34,598 bases of DNA from a virus. Below are positions 7,192 to 15,811 of this stretch, one piece after another; within the stretch, counting starts at the first letter, position 1, and every line of letters begins with the position of its first letter. The stretch is from positions 1 through 34,598 of IMG/VR virus record IMGVR_UViG_3300013094_000148, one strand, 5' to 3'. The notes below the pieces were generated by a model. That model was given only the letters and a program-made list of their open reading frames with translations, was not told the DNA's origin and did not search any database. The position numbers were made by a program, and so were the translations under genes.

Positions 7192-8549
7192 TGACAACCT
7201 TCAATCTTTCTACATGGGCAAACGCAGCGTACAACTCAAAAACTAGCGATGCAAGCCCAACTGCCACCCCAAGTAGCTCAACACCTGTACCTAGCGCAGC
7301 TTCGGTAAGTAAAGCCTTAACATCAGCTCAACAAGCTATCGCACGTTCAAAACAATCGCAAAACATTGCATCGTTAAATGGGGCTATAAAAAACCTTCAA
7401 AATCAAGTTACAACGTACAAAACAAATATTTCTAATAACAATACGCTTATTGCTGAGTATAAAAACTATATTGCTACTGGAAAAGGACCGCTTGACGAAT
7501 CTCTTAGCCCTGATGAGATAATCTCTTATGGAAATCAAGTAACAAGCTTGCAGTCTGAAAATACAAAACTTCAAAATAAGATTACGGTAAATAACACATT
7601 AATTGCCGCTGATGCTCAAAAAGTTGCTAACGCTTTTATTGAAGCACCTGCTGGAACAGGCAAAAATACAGGTAATAACAAAAACTCAAAAGTAAACATT
7701 ACGAGTGCGCAAACTCAAACTCCCGCTGCTCCTCCAGAGTTTCCAGACTCTTCGTATCAATGGAATCTTCCTCCGCACGCATGGAGCCTTCCTGTGGAAC
7801 CCTCAACTATGGTTGATACCATGCTACAAAGAACAGATGACTTTCATACTACACGCCGTGGTCGAATCTTTTATTACAACGGTTATGTTGGACCTTCTAG
7901 TTCGCCAAATTATCAAGACATTGCTACTACAGGGATGCACACACCTGCGGCTAACACACCGCCATCTGTTAATAAATACGGTTTTCAATTTATTTGGAAC
8001 CCTGAAACTTTTACCCAATCTACTGCAGTAAATATGCAAGTCACTCCTAGTGGAAGTGACCCTTCTGTAGCTTTGACTGGTTTTGCTGCAGCAAATTCCC
8101 AAATGGAATTCACATTACGATTAGATAGAACTAATGATTTTGCGTGTGCTGAAACTATTTACACATCTTCTACTGGAGTTAGTTTAGACTCTATTGCTAA
8201 GTACTATTCAACAGGAAACAGCGACAGCAGTGGTGCATCTACCATAGATAAAATCACCCAACTTCTTGAATATGGGACTGAAGCAGATTTAGAATACTTG
8301 TATAAGACTGTTAATGGCGCTGGTTGGAAAGGTATTGGGGGAAGAGATACCTCTAATATCGGCTATCTCATGCCATCTCTTATCAGAGTAGACCTTGGCC
8401 AACAAAAATTTGTTGGGGTTGTGTCTTCTGTAAGCGTAAACCATCTAGCGTTTACTCGTGACATGGTTCCTATTCGCACAGATGTTGACATCACAATTGA
8501 TTTACGTGCAAATATTCAACCTACAACAAATACTGGTTCGGGGCACTAA
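7191..8549 (+). CDS. Baseplate tube-adaptor protein (contractile-injection tube/Afp7-like C-terminus)
   Basis: The 452-aa product starts at ATG 7191 in a TAATG overlap. Residues about 40-150 are a predicted coiled coil rich in N, Q, K and S; after a Pro/Thr linker, the region from about 220 contains FQFIWNPETFTQS, then a F-T-L-R-L-D-R strand and near the end a LGQQKFVGVVSSVSVNH...PIRTDVDI segment. These match the order N-P-E...L.(F)D...P-x-R-x-x-v seen in the contractile injection system tube-adaptor family that links tube and hub. The coiled-coil N-terminus is extra. Order before a LysM/gpX-like gene supports the assignment. Confidence 0.55.
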   Translation: MTTFNLSTWANAAYNSKTSDASPTATPSSSTPVPSAASVSKALTSAQQAIARSKQSQNIASLNGAIKNLQNQVTTYKTNISNNNTLIAEYKNYIATGKGPLDESLSPDEIISYGNQVTSLQSENTKLQNKITVNNTLIAADAQKVANAFIEAPAGTGKNTGNNKNSKVNITSAQTQTPAAPPEFPDSSYQWNLPPHAWSLPVEPSTMVDTMLQRTDDFHTTRRGRIFYYNGYVGPSSSPNYQDIATTGMHTPAANTPPSVNKYGFQFIWNPETFTQSTAVNMQVTPSGSDPSVALTGFAAANSQMEFTLRLDRTNDFACAETIYTSSTGVSLDSIAKYYSTGNSDSSGASTIDKITQLLEYGTEADLEYLYKTVNGAGWKGIGGRDTSNIGYLMPSLIRVDLGQQKFVGVVSSVSVNHLAFTRDMVPIRTDVDITIDLRANIQPTTNTGSGH

Positions 8550-8827
8550 TGATTTATCAAAACTCTCGTTATTACAATCAACTCATTGATTACGTTGCTT
8601 TCGATGAAACTGGGGCTGCAAATCCAATAGTTTTTTATGAATTCGACGACCCAGGAACTATTACATGGTGGTCTCACACTTACCAAGAGGGTGAACGCTT
8701 AGATGCAATTGCGTACAGTTATTACAAGCGCTCAGACTTTTGGTGGCTTATTCCAGAATACAATCCTGAAATAGGAGACTTTACTGATATAAAGCCAGGA
8801 ACGGTTTTAAGGATTCCGCGTGTTTAG
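8549..8827 (+). CDS. LysM / tail protein X-like baseplate protein
   Basis: The 92-residue protein starts at ATG 8549 (TAATG overlap). Its second half has the gpX/LysM pattern GERLDAIAYSYYKRSDFWW, then I-P-E-Y-N-P-E and finally IKPGTVLRIPRV, where the Asp-x-Ile-Ala...Trp-Trp...Asn-Pro...Gly-Thr-x-Leu-x-Ile-Pro positions are the conserved ones. P2 gpX and T4 gp53-type proteins occupy the baseplate next to the hub, as here. It overlaps the hub gene by 8 bases. Confidence 0.8.
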   Translation: MIYQNSRYYNQLIDYVAFDETGAANPIVFYEFDDPGTITWWSHTYQEGERLDAIAYSYYKRSDFWWLIPEYNPEIGDFTDIKPGTVLRIPRV

Positions 8828-10142
8828 TTATTTAGACGTTGAGTTCCCAACTTTGAGCATCCCTTTAACTAGGGGGTATAGTTTAATGTCTACGCATGCT
8901 AGGTACGAGCATGAGGTTCTTACTATTCGTTTTATTGACTGGAATGTTACTTACGACTCAGTTTCTGACGGGACACCTGTGATTGTTACGTTACAGGGAA
9001 TAGGCACTCAACGTGTTATTAATGGCTATGTACATCATATAACACCTGACGTAGCCCCTGATAAAAATTACGTTGACATTACAGTAATCGGGGCATCCCG
9101 TGTGTTTAAGCAGCAATCCCAAAAAGTTTGGTACGACACTACAGCTGACCAGGTAATAACAGATATTGCTCAATCAAATAACTTTGATTTTGTAGCCATA
9201 CCTCATCCTCGAAAGTACGACCAAATTTCTCAAGCGGGTATGTCTGATTGGGAACTCATGGTAAAGCTTGCTAAACAAAATGGCTACACTCTTAAGGCGG
9301 ATAACACTACCCTTATATTTCAACCATTAACCCAAGACTTTACAGAGATGAGACAGCAAGCCTCATATTATGTTATGCGGGGATTGGACCAAAAAGCAAC
9401 AGGAATTTATTCTTTTAAACCGCTTATTGGTGAGAATATTCCCTACGCGGATGCGGTAAAAGCCACAGTTGCTGTCAGTGGAGTAGACAGAGAGACTGCT
9501 GTTAGCCATGCTTACACTAATCAAAATCCTGTTAAAACCACACGAACAAAGTCTATAGACCCAATTTTTGACACCTACCATACAAATGTTGTGGCTCCTA
9601 CTTATGAAATTGCCCAGTATGAGGCAGCGGCAGCTGATGAAAGAAACCGATATGCCTACAGGGGAGAAGTTGTTATTCAGGGCAACCCAACAATTATTCC
9701 AGACGCACCATTGTTTTTAGATGGTCTTGGACCAACATACTCTGGATATTGGATAGCCCTTTCAGTTAGCCACAATATTAAAGGTAACGCTGAATACACA
9801 ACTACTATCGTTGTAGGAGCAGATTCCTTGGGAACGGCTTCAAGCTGGACTGACAATAAAGATATTTCGGCGCCTAACCAAAATGTAACCCGAGTCATAA
9901 CTCCTGGAATAAAGCAAAAGAACATAGTTCCTAAAACAAAGCTAGCTAAGTCAGCTCCGTCACCAAAAGAGTCTTTAAAGAAGCCTGTCTCTAAAGCTAA
10001 AAACGTTGCTAAAGTATCTAAGCCAACTGCACCTAGTTATCAATGGGGCGGTTCTGGTGGTAACCTTAAAGCGCCTTTAGTAAAAGAAGCAAGCATCCCT
10101 CCTTCAGCAGCAAATAAGATACGGAGTTCTTATGGCCACTGA
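8820..10142 (+). CDS. Baseplate hub protein (gpD / gp27-like)
   Basis: GTG 8820 starts a 440-residue protein. The first 100 residues are a beta-rich domain; about 100-180 has the phage late control D pattern (a Q-Q-S-Q-K-V-W segment, then a TADQVITDIAQ helix and a DWELMVKLAKQNGYTLKAD helix-strand), and a second beta domain follows to about 340. The C-terminal 90 residues are Lys/Pro/Ser-rich and probably disordered. The hub trimer sits below the tube and carries the spike encoded next (11-base overlap). The basic tail is unusual for gpD but common as a linker. Confidence 0.75.
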   Translation: MFSYLDVEFPTLSIPLTRGYSLMSTHARYEHEVLTIRFIDWNVTYDSVSDGTPVIVTLQGIGTQRVINGYVHHITPDVAPDKNYVDITVIGASRVFKQQSQKVWYDTTADQVITDIAQSNNFDFVAIPHPRKYDQISQAGMSDWELMVKLAKQNGYTLKADNTTLIFQPLTQDFTEMRQQASYYVMRGLDQKATGIYSFKPLIGENIPYADAVKATVAVSGVDRETAVSHAYTNQNPVKTTRTKSIDPIFDTYHTNVVAPTYEIAQYEAAAADERNRYAYRGEVVIQGNPTIIPDAPLFLDGLGPTYSGYWIALSVSHNIKGNAEYTTTIVVGADSLGTASSWTDNKDISAPNQNVTRVITPGIKQKNIVPKTKLAKSAPSPKESLKKPVSKAKNVAKVSKPTAPSYQWGGSGGNLKAPLVKEASIPPSAANKIRSSYGH

Positions 10143-10608
10143 TTCCCCACTTTATTACGGTATTTATCGAGGAATTTGTGTAGATAACGCAGACCCTAAT
10201 GGGACTAACCGCATTAAGCTAACTGTTCCACAAGTCCTTAATACTAACGTGACTAACTGGGCATACCCCTGCACACCAGTAACAGATACGGCTAACCACC
10301 TTGACCACCAAGCCCACACAGCAAGTCAAGTGGCAGCACTTCTCACCACAAGCCCTACTACAGCGTCGGACCCGCAAGGTGGGTCTGTAACTATCCCTGC
10401 GTTGACTGTTGTTGCAAAATCTGGGGCTGGAACATTAAAGCATCCGCACATAACAAGCACAGACCCTTTAGACCAAGATGGTTCTGAAGAAGGGCTGACT
10501 GCTGCGGAGCATACGTACCACAGAAGTGTCCCTGAAATTAATGAAGGTGTTTGGGTGATGTTTGAAGGCGGAGACCCTAACTTCCCTGTATGGATTGGAG
10601 TCTACTAA
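10132..10608 (+). CDS. Baseplate spike / gp5-gpV-like OB-fold protein
   Basis: The 158-aa protein begins at ATG 10132. The N-terminal segment (YYGIYRGICVDNADPNGTNRI) and the C-terminal PEINEGVWVMFEGG...FPVWIGVY form the OB-fold signature of T4 gp5 N-terminus and P2 gpV: first strand with an R-x-x-V-x-x-x-D/N-P pattern, last strands with V-x-F-E-x-G-D-x-x-x-P-V-W-x-G. A His/Thr/Ala-rich insertion occupies about 50-125. No lysozyme domain or long beta-helix is present, so the spike tip may be on another protein. Confidence 0.75.
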   Translation: MATDSPLYYGIYRGICVDNADPNGTNRIKLTVPQVLNTNVTNWAYPCTPVTDTANHLDHQAHTASQVAALLTTSPTTASDPQGGSVTIPALTVVAKSGAGTLKHPHITSTDPLDQDGSEEGLTAAEHTYHRSVPEINEGVWVMFEGGDPNFPVWIGVY

Positions 10609-11012
10609 TGGCTATAACGGAACGCTCAATTGTTCTTCCTTTTTCTGTTGATGATTCGGGGTCAATTCTGTCATCTAGTGACCAAAGAGTTATTTGGCAG
10701 ACTCGAGTTACGGCTGCGGTCATGACGCAAATAGGAGAACGTGTATTTCGCCCTGAATATGGGGGCAACATTAAAAGGTCGCTTTTTGAGACAGATGTCA
10801 ACGCCCAAAATATTGCAGAGGCAAGCGTGCGAGAAGTCTTTACAAAGTTCCTCACTTCTCTTGTTTTAGACAATGTGAGTTCTGCTATTGACCCGCAAGA
10901 AGGCACTTTAAGCATTACAATTAACTACACCCTGCCTAATCAGGATAAGGGCCAGGTTCAATTGACCACTGGCGCCCTTACCCGTTCTGGCGATGTTACT
11001 CAGGAGTACTAA
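10608..11012 (+). CDS. Baseplate wedge protein, gp25/GPW family
   Basis: ATG 10608 (TAATG overlap with the spike) gives 134 residues. The central motif ERVFRPEYGGNIKRSLFE around residues 43-60 matches the R-P-x-(F/Y)-G-x-x-(L/I)...L-F-E core of the gp25/GPW lysozyme-like wedge family, which lost enzymatic activity and nucleates sheath assembly at the baseplate. A TTG codon at 10590 would add six residues, but it lies inside the upstream gene without a ribosome binding site. It is followed by the J-like gene with a one-base overlap. Confidence 0.85.
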   Translation: MAITERSIVLPFSVDDSGSILSSSDQRVIWQTRVTAAVMTQIGERVFRPEYGGNIKRSLFETDVNAQNIAEASVREVFTKFLTSLVLDNVSSAIDPQEGTLSITINYTLPNQDKGQVQLTTGALTRSGDVTQEY

Positions 11013-12949
11013 TGGCATCTAATTACATACCTCAGGTGGACTACACCTCTAGGGATTTTGCTGCCATTCGGGATAGCATGATTGCTCAAATCCCATCATT
11101 TTTGCCTGAATGGACAAGCACAGATGCTTCGGATTTTGGCATCACCCTTATTGAGCTGTTCTCATATATGGGCGACATGCTTAATTATTACATTGACCGA
11201 GCCGCTAACGAAGGCTTCATTGCCACAGCAACCCAGAGAAGCTCAGTTCTTTCTATAGCCCAACTTTTGGGATATACCCCAAGTTCTGCCACGGCTGCGT
11301 CTGTCCTTCTTACCTTTACAAACGCAACTTCTTCTGACATCCCTTTGCCTGCCCTTACCCAAGTCTCTACAACGACTACGGTAAACGGTGTTTCTACCCA
11401 AATTATTTTTGAGACAGACTACCCAATAACAGTACCTGCCAATAGCACTCAAACAGTCACTGCTACGCAGGGCCAAACTATCTCTAATGAGTATCTTGGC
11501 GACTCTAATGGAACGTCTAATCAAATATTTGCTTTATCTAGAACCCCACTTCTTAGCATCACAAATGTCACTGTTGGAACACTTGTAGGAGGAGTCCCTA
11601 CGGGAATCTCTTACAACCAGATTCCATACATTATTGATGCGGGCTCAAATGACCCATCTTTCTCGGTAACCACAGATTCAAATAACGTATCCTCTATTAA
11701 TTTTGGTGACGGTATTAGTGGACGTATTCCTCCTGTTAATGGGGTCTACGCAACCTATAGAATCGGTGGAGGCGCCTATGGAAATGTGGGCCCTAACACA
11801 CTGACCTATCAAGTTTCTAACGTTGTTCCTGGCCTTAAAGTAACAAATACCGCTGCTGCATCTGGCGGAGCTGATGAAGAGACAACTGACAGCATACGAC
11901 TAAATGCACCGCTTGCTTACACTGCTCAAAACAGAGCCGTGTCTTTGGTTGACTACGCTTCTTTGGCCGTTGGAGTACCTTCGATTGCTAAAGCTGTGCC
12001 AGACACAACGTCTTCCTATAACAGCATTATTCTGTACATATCTCCTTTTGGAGATACCAGCCTAGGAACCCCAGGCGTAGATGCTTATGGAAATACAACG
12101 TCGGCTTTTACAAACGCTGTATCAGACCTAGCTACCTACATTGTAGGAAAAGCCCCAGCAACAACAACAATTACTGTAAATCCACCTGTATACGTGCCAA
12201 TTAACGTTGCTTTAACTGTCTACCTGCTCCCTCAGTACAAGCAGTCAGATGTTACTGCAGCAGTAAATTTGGCTTTATCTTCACTATTTGCTTTTAATAA
12301 CGTTATTTTTGCCGAGAACATTGTTCTTCAATACCTACACAGCGCTCTTGCAAACATTGACGGTGTTGATTACGTTAACATCACTTTGCTAACACGAGCT
12401 GACGCTAACCTCACAGGAAACCTTACTGCTGGTAGCCCAACAATTGGCGCCCCTTCTTCAGTACTTAACCTAAAAGTTGGCGATTATGTTGCTTTTGAAC
12501 CAGGTGCTGGCGGCACAGTCACAATTCCTAGTGGAACAACAATTGCTGATATCAACACATCTAGTGCGACTATCACTAACGCCACTGCTTCAGGTGGAGT
12601 TGTTACGTACACAGCATCCAACAGTTTCTCTGTCGGTCATCCAGTAACCATTACTGGAGTAAATCCTGTTGCGTACAACATATCAGGAGTTATTGCTAGT
12701 GCAAGCAGCACTGCGTTTACCGTTGCAAACACCTCCGCAACGGGTACTTATGTTTCTGGAGGAACTGCTGTTGCGACGACATCTCTTACTATGTCAGCAA
12801 ACGCTGGTGGAAGCGGTTCTACTACAGGTGCAAGTATTTGGGCATCTAGCCTGTCAACTACTGGTGTTAACAACATCCAGCTAAATACATACGAAATTCC
12901 AACTGCTGGGGTATTTACCATTACTCCTTCTGGCGGAATTCAAGCGTAA
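11012..12949 (+). CDS. Baseplate wedge protein J / gp6-like with C-terminal extension
   Basis: The 645-residue protein has the baseplate J start: YIPQVDYTSRDFAAIRDSM, then DFGITLIELFSYMGDMLNYY and an INFGDGISGRIPP-type strand region near residue 230, ending its core with a predicted alpha/beta region up to about 470. Residues about 470-645 are an added Ser/Thr/Gly/Ala-rich part. One portion of it (VGHPVTITGVNPVAYNISG, then AFTVANTSATGTYVSGGTA) looks like a small beta-sandwich module common in phage and microbial surface proteins. The extension may decorate the baseplate rim. The assignment of the J core is strong. Confidence 0.88.
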   Translation: MASNYIPQVDYTSRDFAAIRDSMIAQIPSFLPEWTSTDASDFGITLIELFSYMGDMLNYYIDRAANEGFIATATQRSSVLSIAQLLGYTPSSATAASVLLTFTNATSSDIPLPALTQVSTTTTVNGVSTQIIFETDYPITVPANSTQTVTATQGQTISNEYLGDSNGTSNQIFALSRTPLLSITNVTVGTLVGGVPTGISYNQIPYIIDAGSNDPSFSVTTDSNNVSSINFGDGISGRIPPVNGVYATYRIGGGAYGNVGPNTLTYQVSNVVPGLKVTNTAAASGGADEETTDSIRLNAPLAYTAQNRAVSLVDYASLAVGVPSIAKAVPDTTSSYNSIILYISPFGDTSLGTPGVDAYGNTTSAFTNAVSDLATYIVGKAPATTTITVNPPVYVPINVALTVYLLPQYKQSDVTAAVNLALSSLFAFNNVIFAENIVLQYLHSALANIDGVDYVNITLLTRADANLTGNLTAGSPTIGAPSSVLNLKVGDYVAFEPGAGGTVTIPSGTTIADINTSSATITNATASGGVVTYTASNSFSVGHPVTITGVNPVAYNISGVIASASSTAFTVANTSATGTYVSGGTAVATTSLTMSANAGGSGSTTGASIWASSLSTTGVNNIQLNTYEIPTAGVFTITPSGGIQA

Positions 12950-12957
12950 GGATAAAA

Positions 12958-13446
12958 ATGACAACTGCATCATATCCATCCAGTCAAGTTAACTTTGGTC
13001 CAGACAAGGTTAACAGCGTTGACCTTATTCAAGCCGCTGACCCTAACACGCTTCGTGCTGAAGTTGTAGCGATTGAATCAAGCATCGGTCTTAGCCCTTC
13101 AGTTTCTACCTCAGCATCTTCAACATCCTCTTGGTATAACGATGGACGAGACTACTCCACATTAACTGGTCGTCTATCTAATATTGAAATTGGCGTCGTA
13201 GCTGACACCCACAATCAATATATTCGTAAGACAAGTGATTCTGGAAACATTATCACAGCAGGCTCATCTACCAGTGTTCCCCTTGTTATTAAAGGAGCGG
13301 CAAGTCAGTCTGCTGCACTTATCCAATTTAAAGGTTCTAACGGAGATGTCCTTAGCTACATCGACGCTAATGGTAACTTTAACGGCTCTGCCACATCCAC
13401 TACGAATGCGGGATACCAAGACATTTTGATGCTAATGGGCTCATAA
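12958..13446 (+). CDS. Small fibre-like baseplate/tail protein
   Basis: The 162-aa product starts at ATG 12958 with GGATAAAA upstream. It lacks a clear domain; an early helical stretch (LIQAADPNTLRAEVVAIESSIG) is followed by Ser-rich sequence, a THNQYIRK segment and a beta-rich region with IQFKGSNGDVLSYIDANGNF, a pattern found in trimeric tail-fibre shafts. It lies between the J-like and gpI-like genes. Probably a short fibre or fibre connector; function inferred from context and composition. Confidence 0.5.
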   Translation: MTTASYPSSQVNFGPDKVNSVDLIQAADPNTLRAEVVAIESSIGLSPSVSTSASSTSSWYNDGRDYSTLTGRLSNIEIGVVADTHNQYIRKTSDSGNIITAGSSTSVPLVIKGAASQSAALIQFKGSNGDVLSYIDANGNFNGSATSTTNAGYQDILMLMGS

Positions 13447-13450
13447 CATC

Positions 13451-15478
13451 ATGGCAACATATGGTATTGATTACTACGGCGATGCGTACTATGGCTCCAA
13501 CACCTTAGTACAGTTTAACGCTGCAAATTTTAAAGCAACTCCTTTTGACTACAACACTATCCAACTTACTTGGGATACCCCCTCTGGTTTATGGGATTAC
13601 ATTCGTCTTCTAAGAAACGCATACGGCTATGCTGTAAACGCTGACGATGGAGATTTGCTTTTTGAAGATGCTAACCCAGGACGCGTTTTGTACACAGACA
13701 TTGGACAAGCACCTACAGTTGTAGGCTTAACAAGCGGTCAAGTGTATTACTACACACTATTTGTTAGAGAGACTGTTCACTCATCGTGGCAATTAGCGGG
13801 AACTGCTAGCGCAGTTTCTGTTAATAACTATGGAACAACAGATACGATGTATGAGTACCTGCCAGAAATTTTGCGCTCTAATATCCCTTATGATGCAGCT
13901 CTTGATTCAACTAATGACTTTCTTTACCGTTTTATTAAATTGTTTGCTTTTCAACTAGATTTGTACAAAACTCAAACAGATAACATCATGAATAGGTATG
14001 ACGTAGACCATCTTGATGGCTCTCTCATTCCAACCTTTATGCAAAGATTTAATCTCACTTATGAGCCAAGTATTGGTCTAAAACAATCACGTATTTATCT
14101 TAGAAACGCTGCGCGTCTATACCAAAATAAAGGCACTCTTTCTGGACTCAATGAGTACATCAAAGCATACGCTGGTTACGACAACGTTATTTCTAAAGGC
14201 AAGAACATCATGATTGACCAAAACGACTCCTCATTTGAGCAGTCAATTGGAAACTGGGCATCGGTATCAAACGCTACCTTGGCACAGCACCTAGCTACTG
14301 CTAGCCCAACTATCACTCCTTATAACGAAACTGCTTCTCAACCAGACTTTCCAAATTTACAAAAAGCAACAATGCAAGTCACGGCTGTTGCAAATGGCAA
14401 CGTTATTATTGGGCTATCTGGTGTAAACCCAAAACTGTACGCAATTCCTGTTAGCGGTCTTACTACATACACTTTTAGTGGTTTTGCTCAAGCAGGTGCT
14501 ACTGAACGTGCTGTTAGCGCTCAAGTGTGTTGGTATGATTTAAACGGTAATTCAATAAGTTCTTCGTCTTTTGGCTCATCTATTAATGACGCTTCTGGTT
14601 CATGGACTCGGTTTAGTGTATCGGCTGCATCACCAACTAACGCTGCTTTTGCCATTCCGTATATCAAAATAGCTAGCGCTTTGGCATCAGAGGTGCACTA
14701 CCTTGATTGTCTACAGTTTGAGCAAGCGTCATCTGCAACGTTTTTTCAAGATGCTCGACAAATTGAAATCACACTTATTGCCAACAGAATCAATAACATT
14801 GTTAATCCAAATTTTGCTTCTGGAGAGTACGGTTGGACTGTAACAAACGGAACTATATCTGTTACAACAGACCCAGCTGATATTGCAGGTGTAAATGGCT
14901 CTATAACCTTAAGTTCTGAAGCGGGTGAGATTTACGCTAGTGCTGCAGGGCTTGTCACTCTAACATCCTCTGCAATGCCTATATTTGCTGGTAATGATTA
15001 CACATTTAGTGTTGCCTGTGTTGCAACAGACCCAGGAGATTCTCCAACGCCAGTTACTCCATACATTAGTTGGTACGACTCAACTGATACCTTGATACTT
15101 AGTACCGAGGGTTCTACGGTAACTGCCACAAATACCTATGCTCAACTTTATGTTACTTCCCTTGCTCCAAGTAATGCAGTAACCGCACGAGCAGGAATTA
15201 CTTGGACAGCAACTGGTGCTGGAAGTGGGGGTAATGGAAACCAAGTAGTTGTTGACACCGCTCTCTTTGAAAAATCAGCTTTTGTTGGCGAGTACTTTGA
15301 TGGTAACACTGGAGTGGCAGAACTAAGTGACCTTTTCTGGGAGGGCACTCCTAGCCAAAGCCGAAGCCATTACTACAGGAACCGTTTTGCTGTGCAGAGC
15401 CGTTTGGTTGCTAACATCCCTAGCTGGATTAACTTTGGCAGCACATTTGAGTTGTTCTTAGCCCAACCAGGAACGTAG
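13451..15478 (+). CDS. Tail protein I-like with fibronectin-like N-terminus and carbohydrate-binding-like C-terminus
   Basis: The 675-residue product has three parts. Residues about 20-120 are fibronectin-III-like (FDYNTIQLTW, YYYTLFVRE). Residues about 135-255 match the gpI baseplate family: YLPEILRSN, DFLYRFIKLFAFQLDLYK, FMQRFNLTYEP, RLYQNKGTLSGLNEYIKAYAG. From about 260 to 650 there are two beta-sandwich domains, each opening with a D/N-x-S-F-E...W or N-P-N-F-A-S-G-x-Y-G-W pattern typical of carbohydrate-binding modules. It probably joins baseplate to receptor-binding parts and may itself bind host glycans. Confidence 0.7.
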   Translation: MATYGIDYYGDAYYGSNTLVQFNAANFKATPFDYNTIQLTWDTPSGLWDYIRLLRNAYGYAVNADDGDLLFEDANPGRVLYTDIGQAPTVVGLTSGQVYYYTLFVRETVHSSWQLAGTASAVSVNNYGTTDTMYEYLPEILRSNIPYDAALDSTNDFLYRFIKLFAFQLDLYKTQTDNIMNRYDVDHLDGSLIPTFMQRFNLTYEPSIGLKQSRIYLRNAARLYQNKGTLSGLNEYIKAYAGYDNVISKGKNIMIDQNDSSFEQSIGNWASVSNATLAQHLATASPTITPYNETASQPDFPNLQKATMQVTAVANGNVIIGLSGVNPKLYAIPVSGLTTYTFSGFAQAGATERAVSAQVCWYDLNGNSISSSSFGSSINDASGSWTRFSVSAASPTNAAFAIPYIKIASALASEVHYLDCLQFEQASSATFFQDARQIEITLIANRINNIVNPNFASGEYGWTVTNGTISVTTDPADIAGVNGSITLSSEAGEIYASAAGLVTLTSSAMPIFAGNDYTFSVACVATDPGDSPTPVTPYISWYDSTDTLILSTEGSTVTATNTYAQLYVTSLAPSNAVTARAGITWTATGAGSGGNGNQVVVDTALFEKSAFVGEYFDGNTGVAELSDLFWEGTPSQSRSHYYRNRFAVQSRLVANIPSWINFGSTFELFLAQPGT

Positions 15479-15491
15479 TAGTATTTGGTTC

Positions 15492-15779
15492 ATGCTGAAC
15501 CTATTATTGATTTCGGGCTTTACCGCGTTCTTTTATGCAATCATTGATTTCTTTCTATCAATGTTCTTTGTGGTAACGGACGTCCCTGTTTTTAGGGCGA
15601 TTTTATCTTTTGCCATATCTGTTGTTGGAACGTTCCTTATTGGATATTCGGGCATAAAGTTGCTCGTGCTCTACGCTTCATGCGGAGCATTCTTTGGCAT
15701 CTTTCTGACTATTGTCGTTCACAGAATCAACACGTACCAAGCAGCCGTTGTCAGGGCTGTTGGTAATCCCCGACAGTAG
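15492..15779 (+). CDS. Small membrane protein; holin candidate
   Basis: ATG 15492 opens a 95-residue protein with three strongly hydrophobic segments (about 3-28, 34-52 and 53-76) and a short basic C-terminus (VHRINTYQ...RAVGNPRQ). Size, topology and place right after the tail genes are compatible with a holin, but no holin family is recognised and no endolysin gene is adjacent. No clear ribosome binding site is seen. It could also be another phage membrane protein. Confidence 0.55.
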   Translation: MLNLLLISGFTAFFYAIIDFFLSMFFVVTDVPVFRAILSFAISVVGTFLIGYSGIKLLVLYASCGAFFGIFLTIVVHRINTYQAAVVRAVGNPRQ

Positions 15780-15790
15780 GAGTATGCTCA

Positions 15791-15808
15791 CCCTCCTAAC
15801 AAGGAGGG
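15791..15808 (+). promoter_or_regulatory. Hairpin covering the ribosome binding site of the 15812 gene
   Basis: CCCTCCT (15791-15797) and AGGAGGG (15802-15808) are perfectly complementary with an AACA loop; the 3' arm is the Shine-Dalgarno for ATG 15812. Folding would hide the site. No T tract follows, so it is not a terminator. Confidence 0.55.
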
Positions 15809-15811
15809 GTA

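Noticed and set aside
7824-8102. Reverse-strand frame with many Cys and Ser residues
   Set aside because: Opposite a structural gene with clear family pattern; no start signals and biased composition typical of antisense reading.
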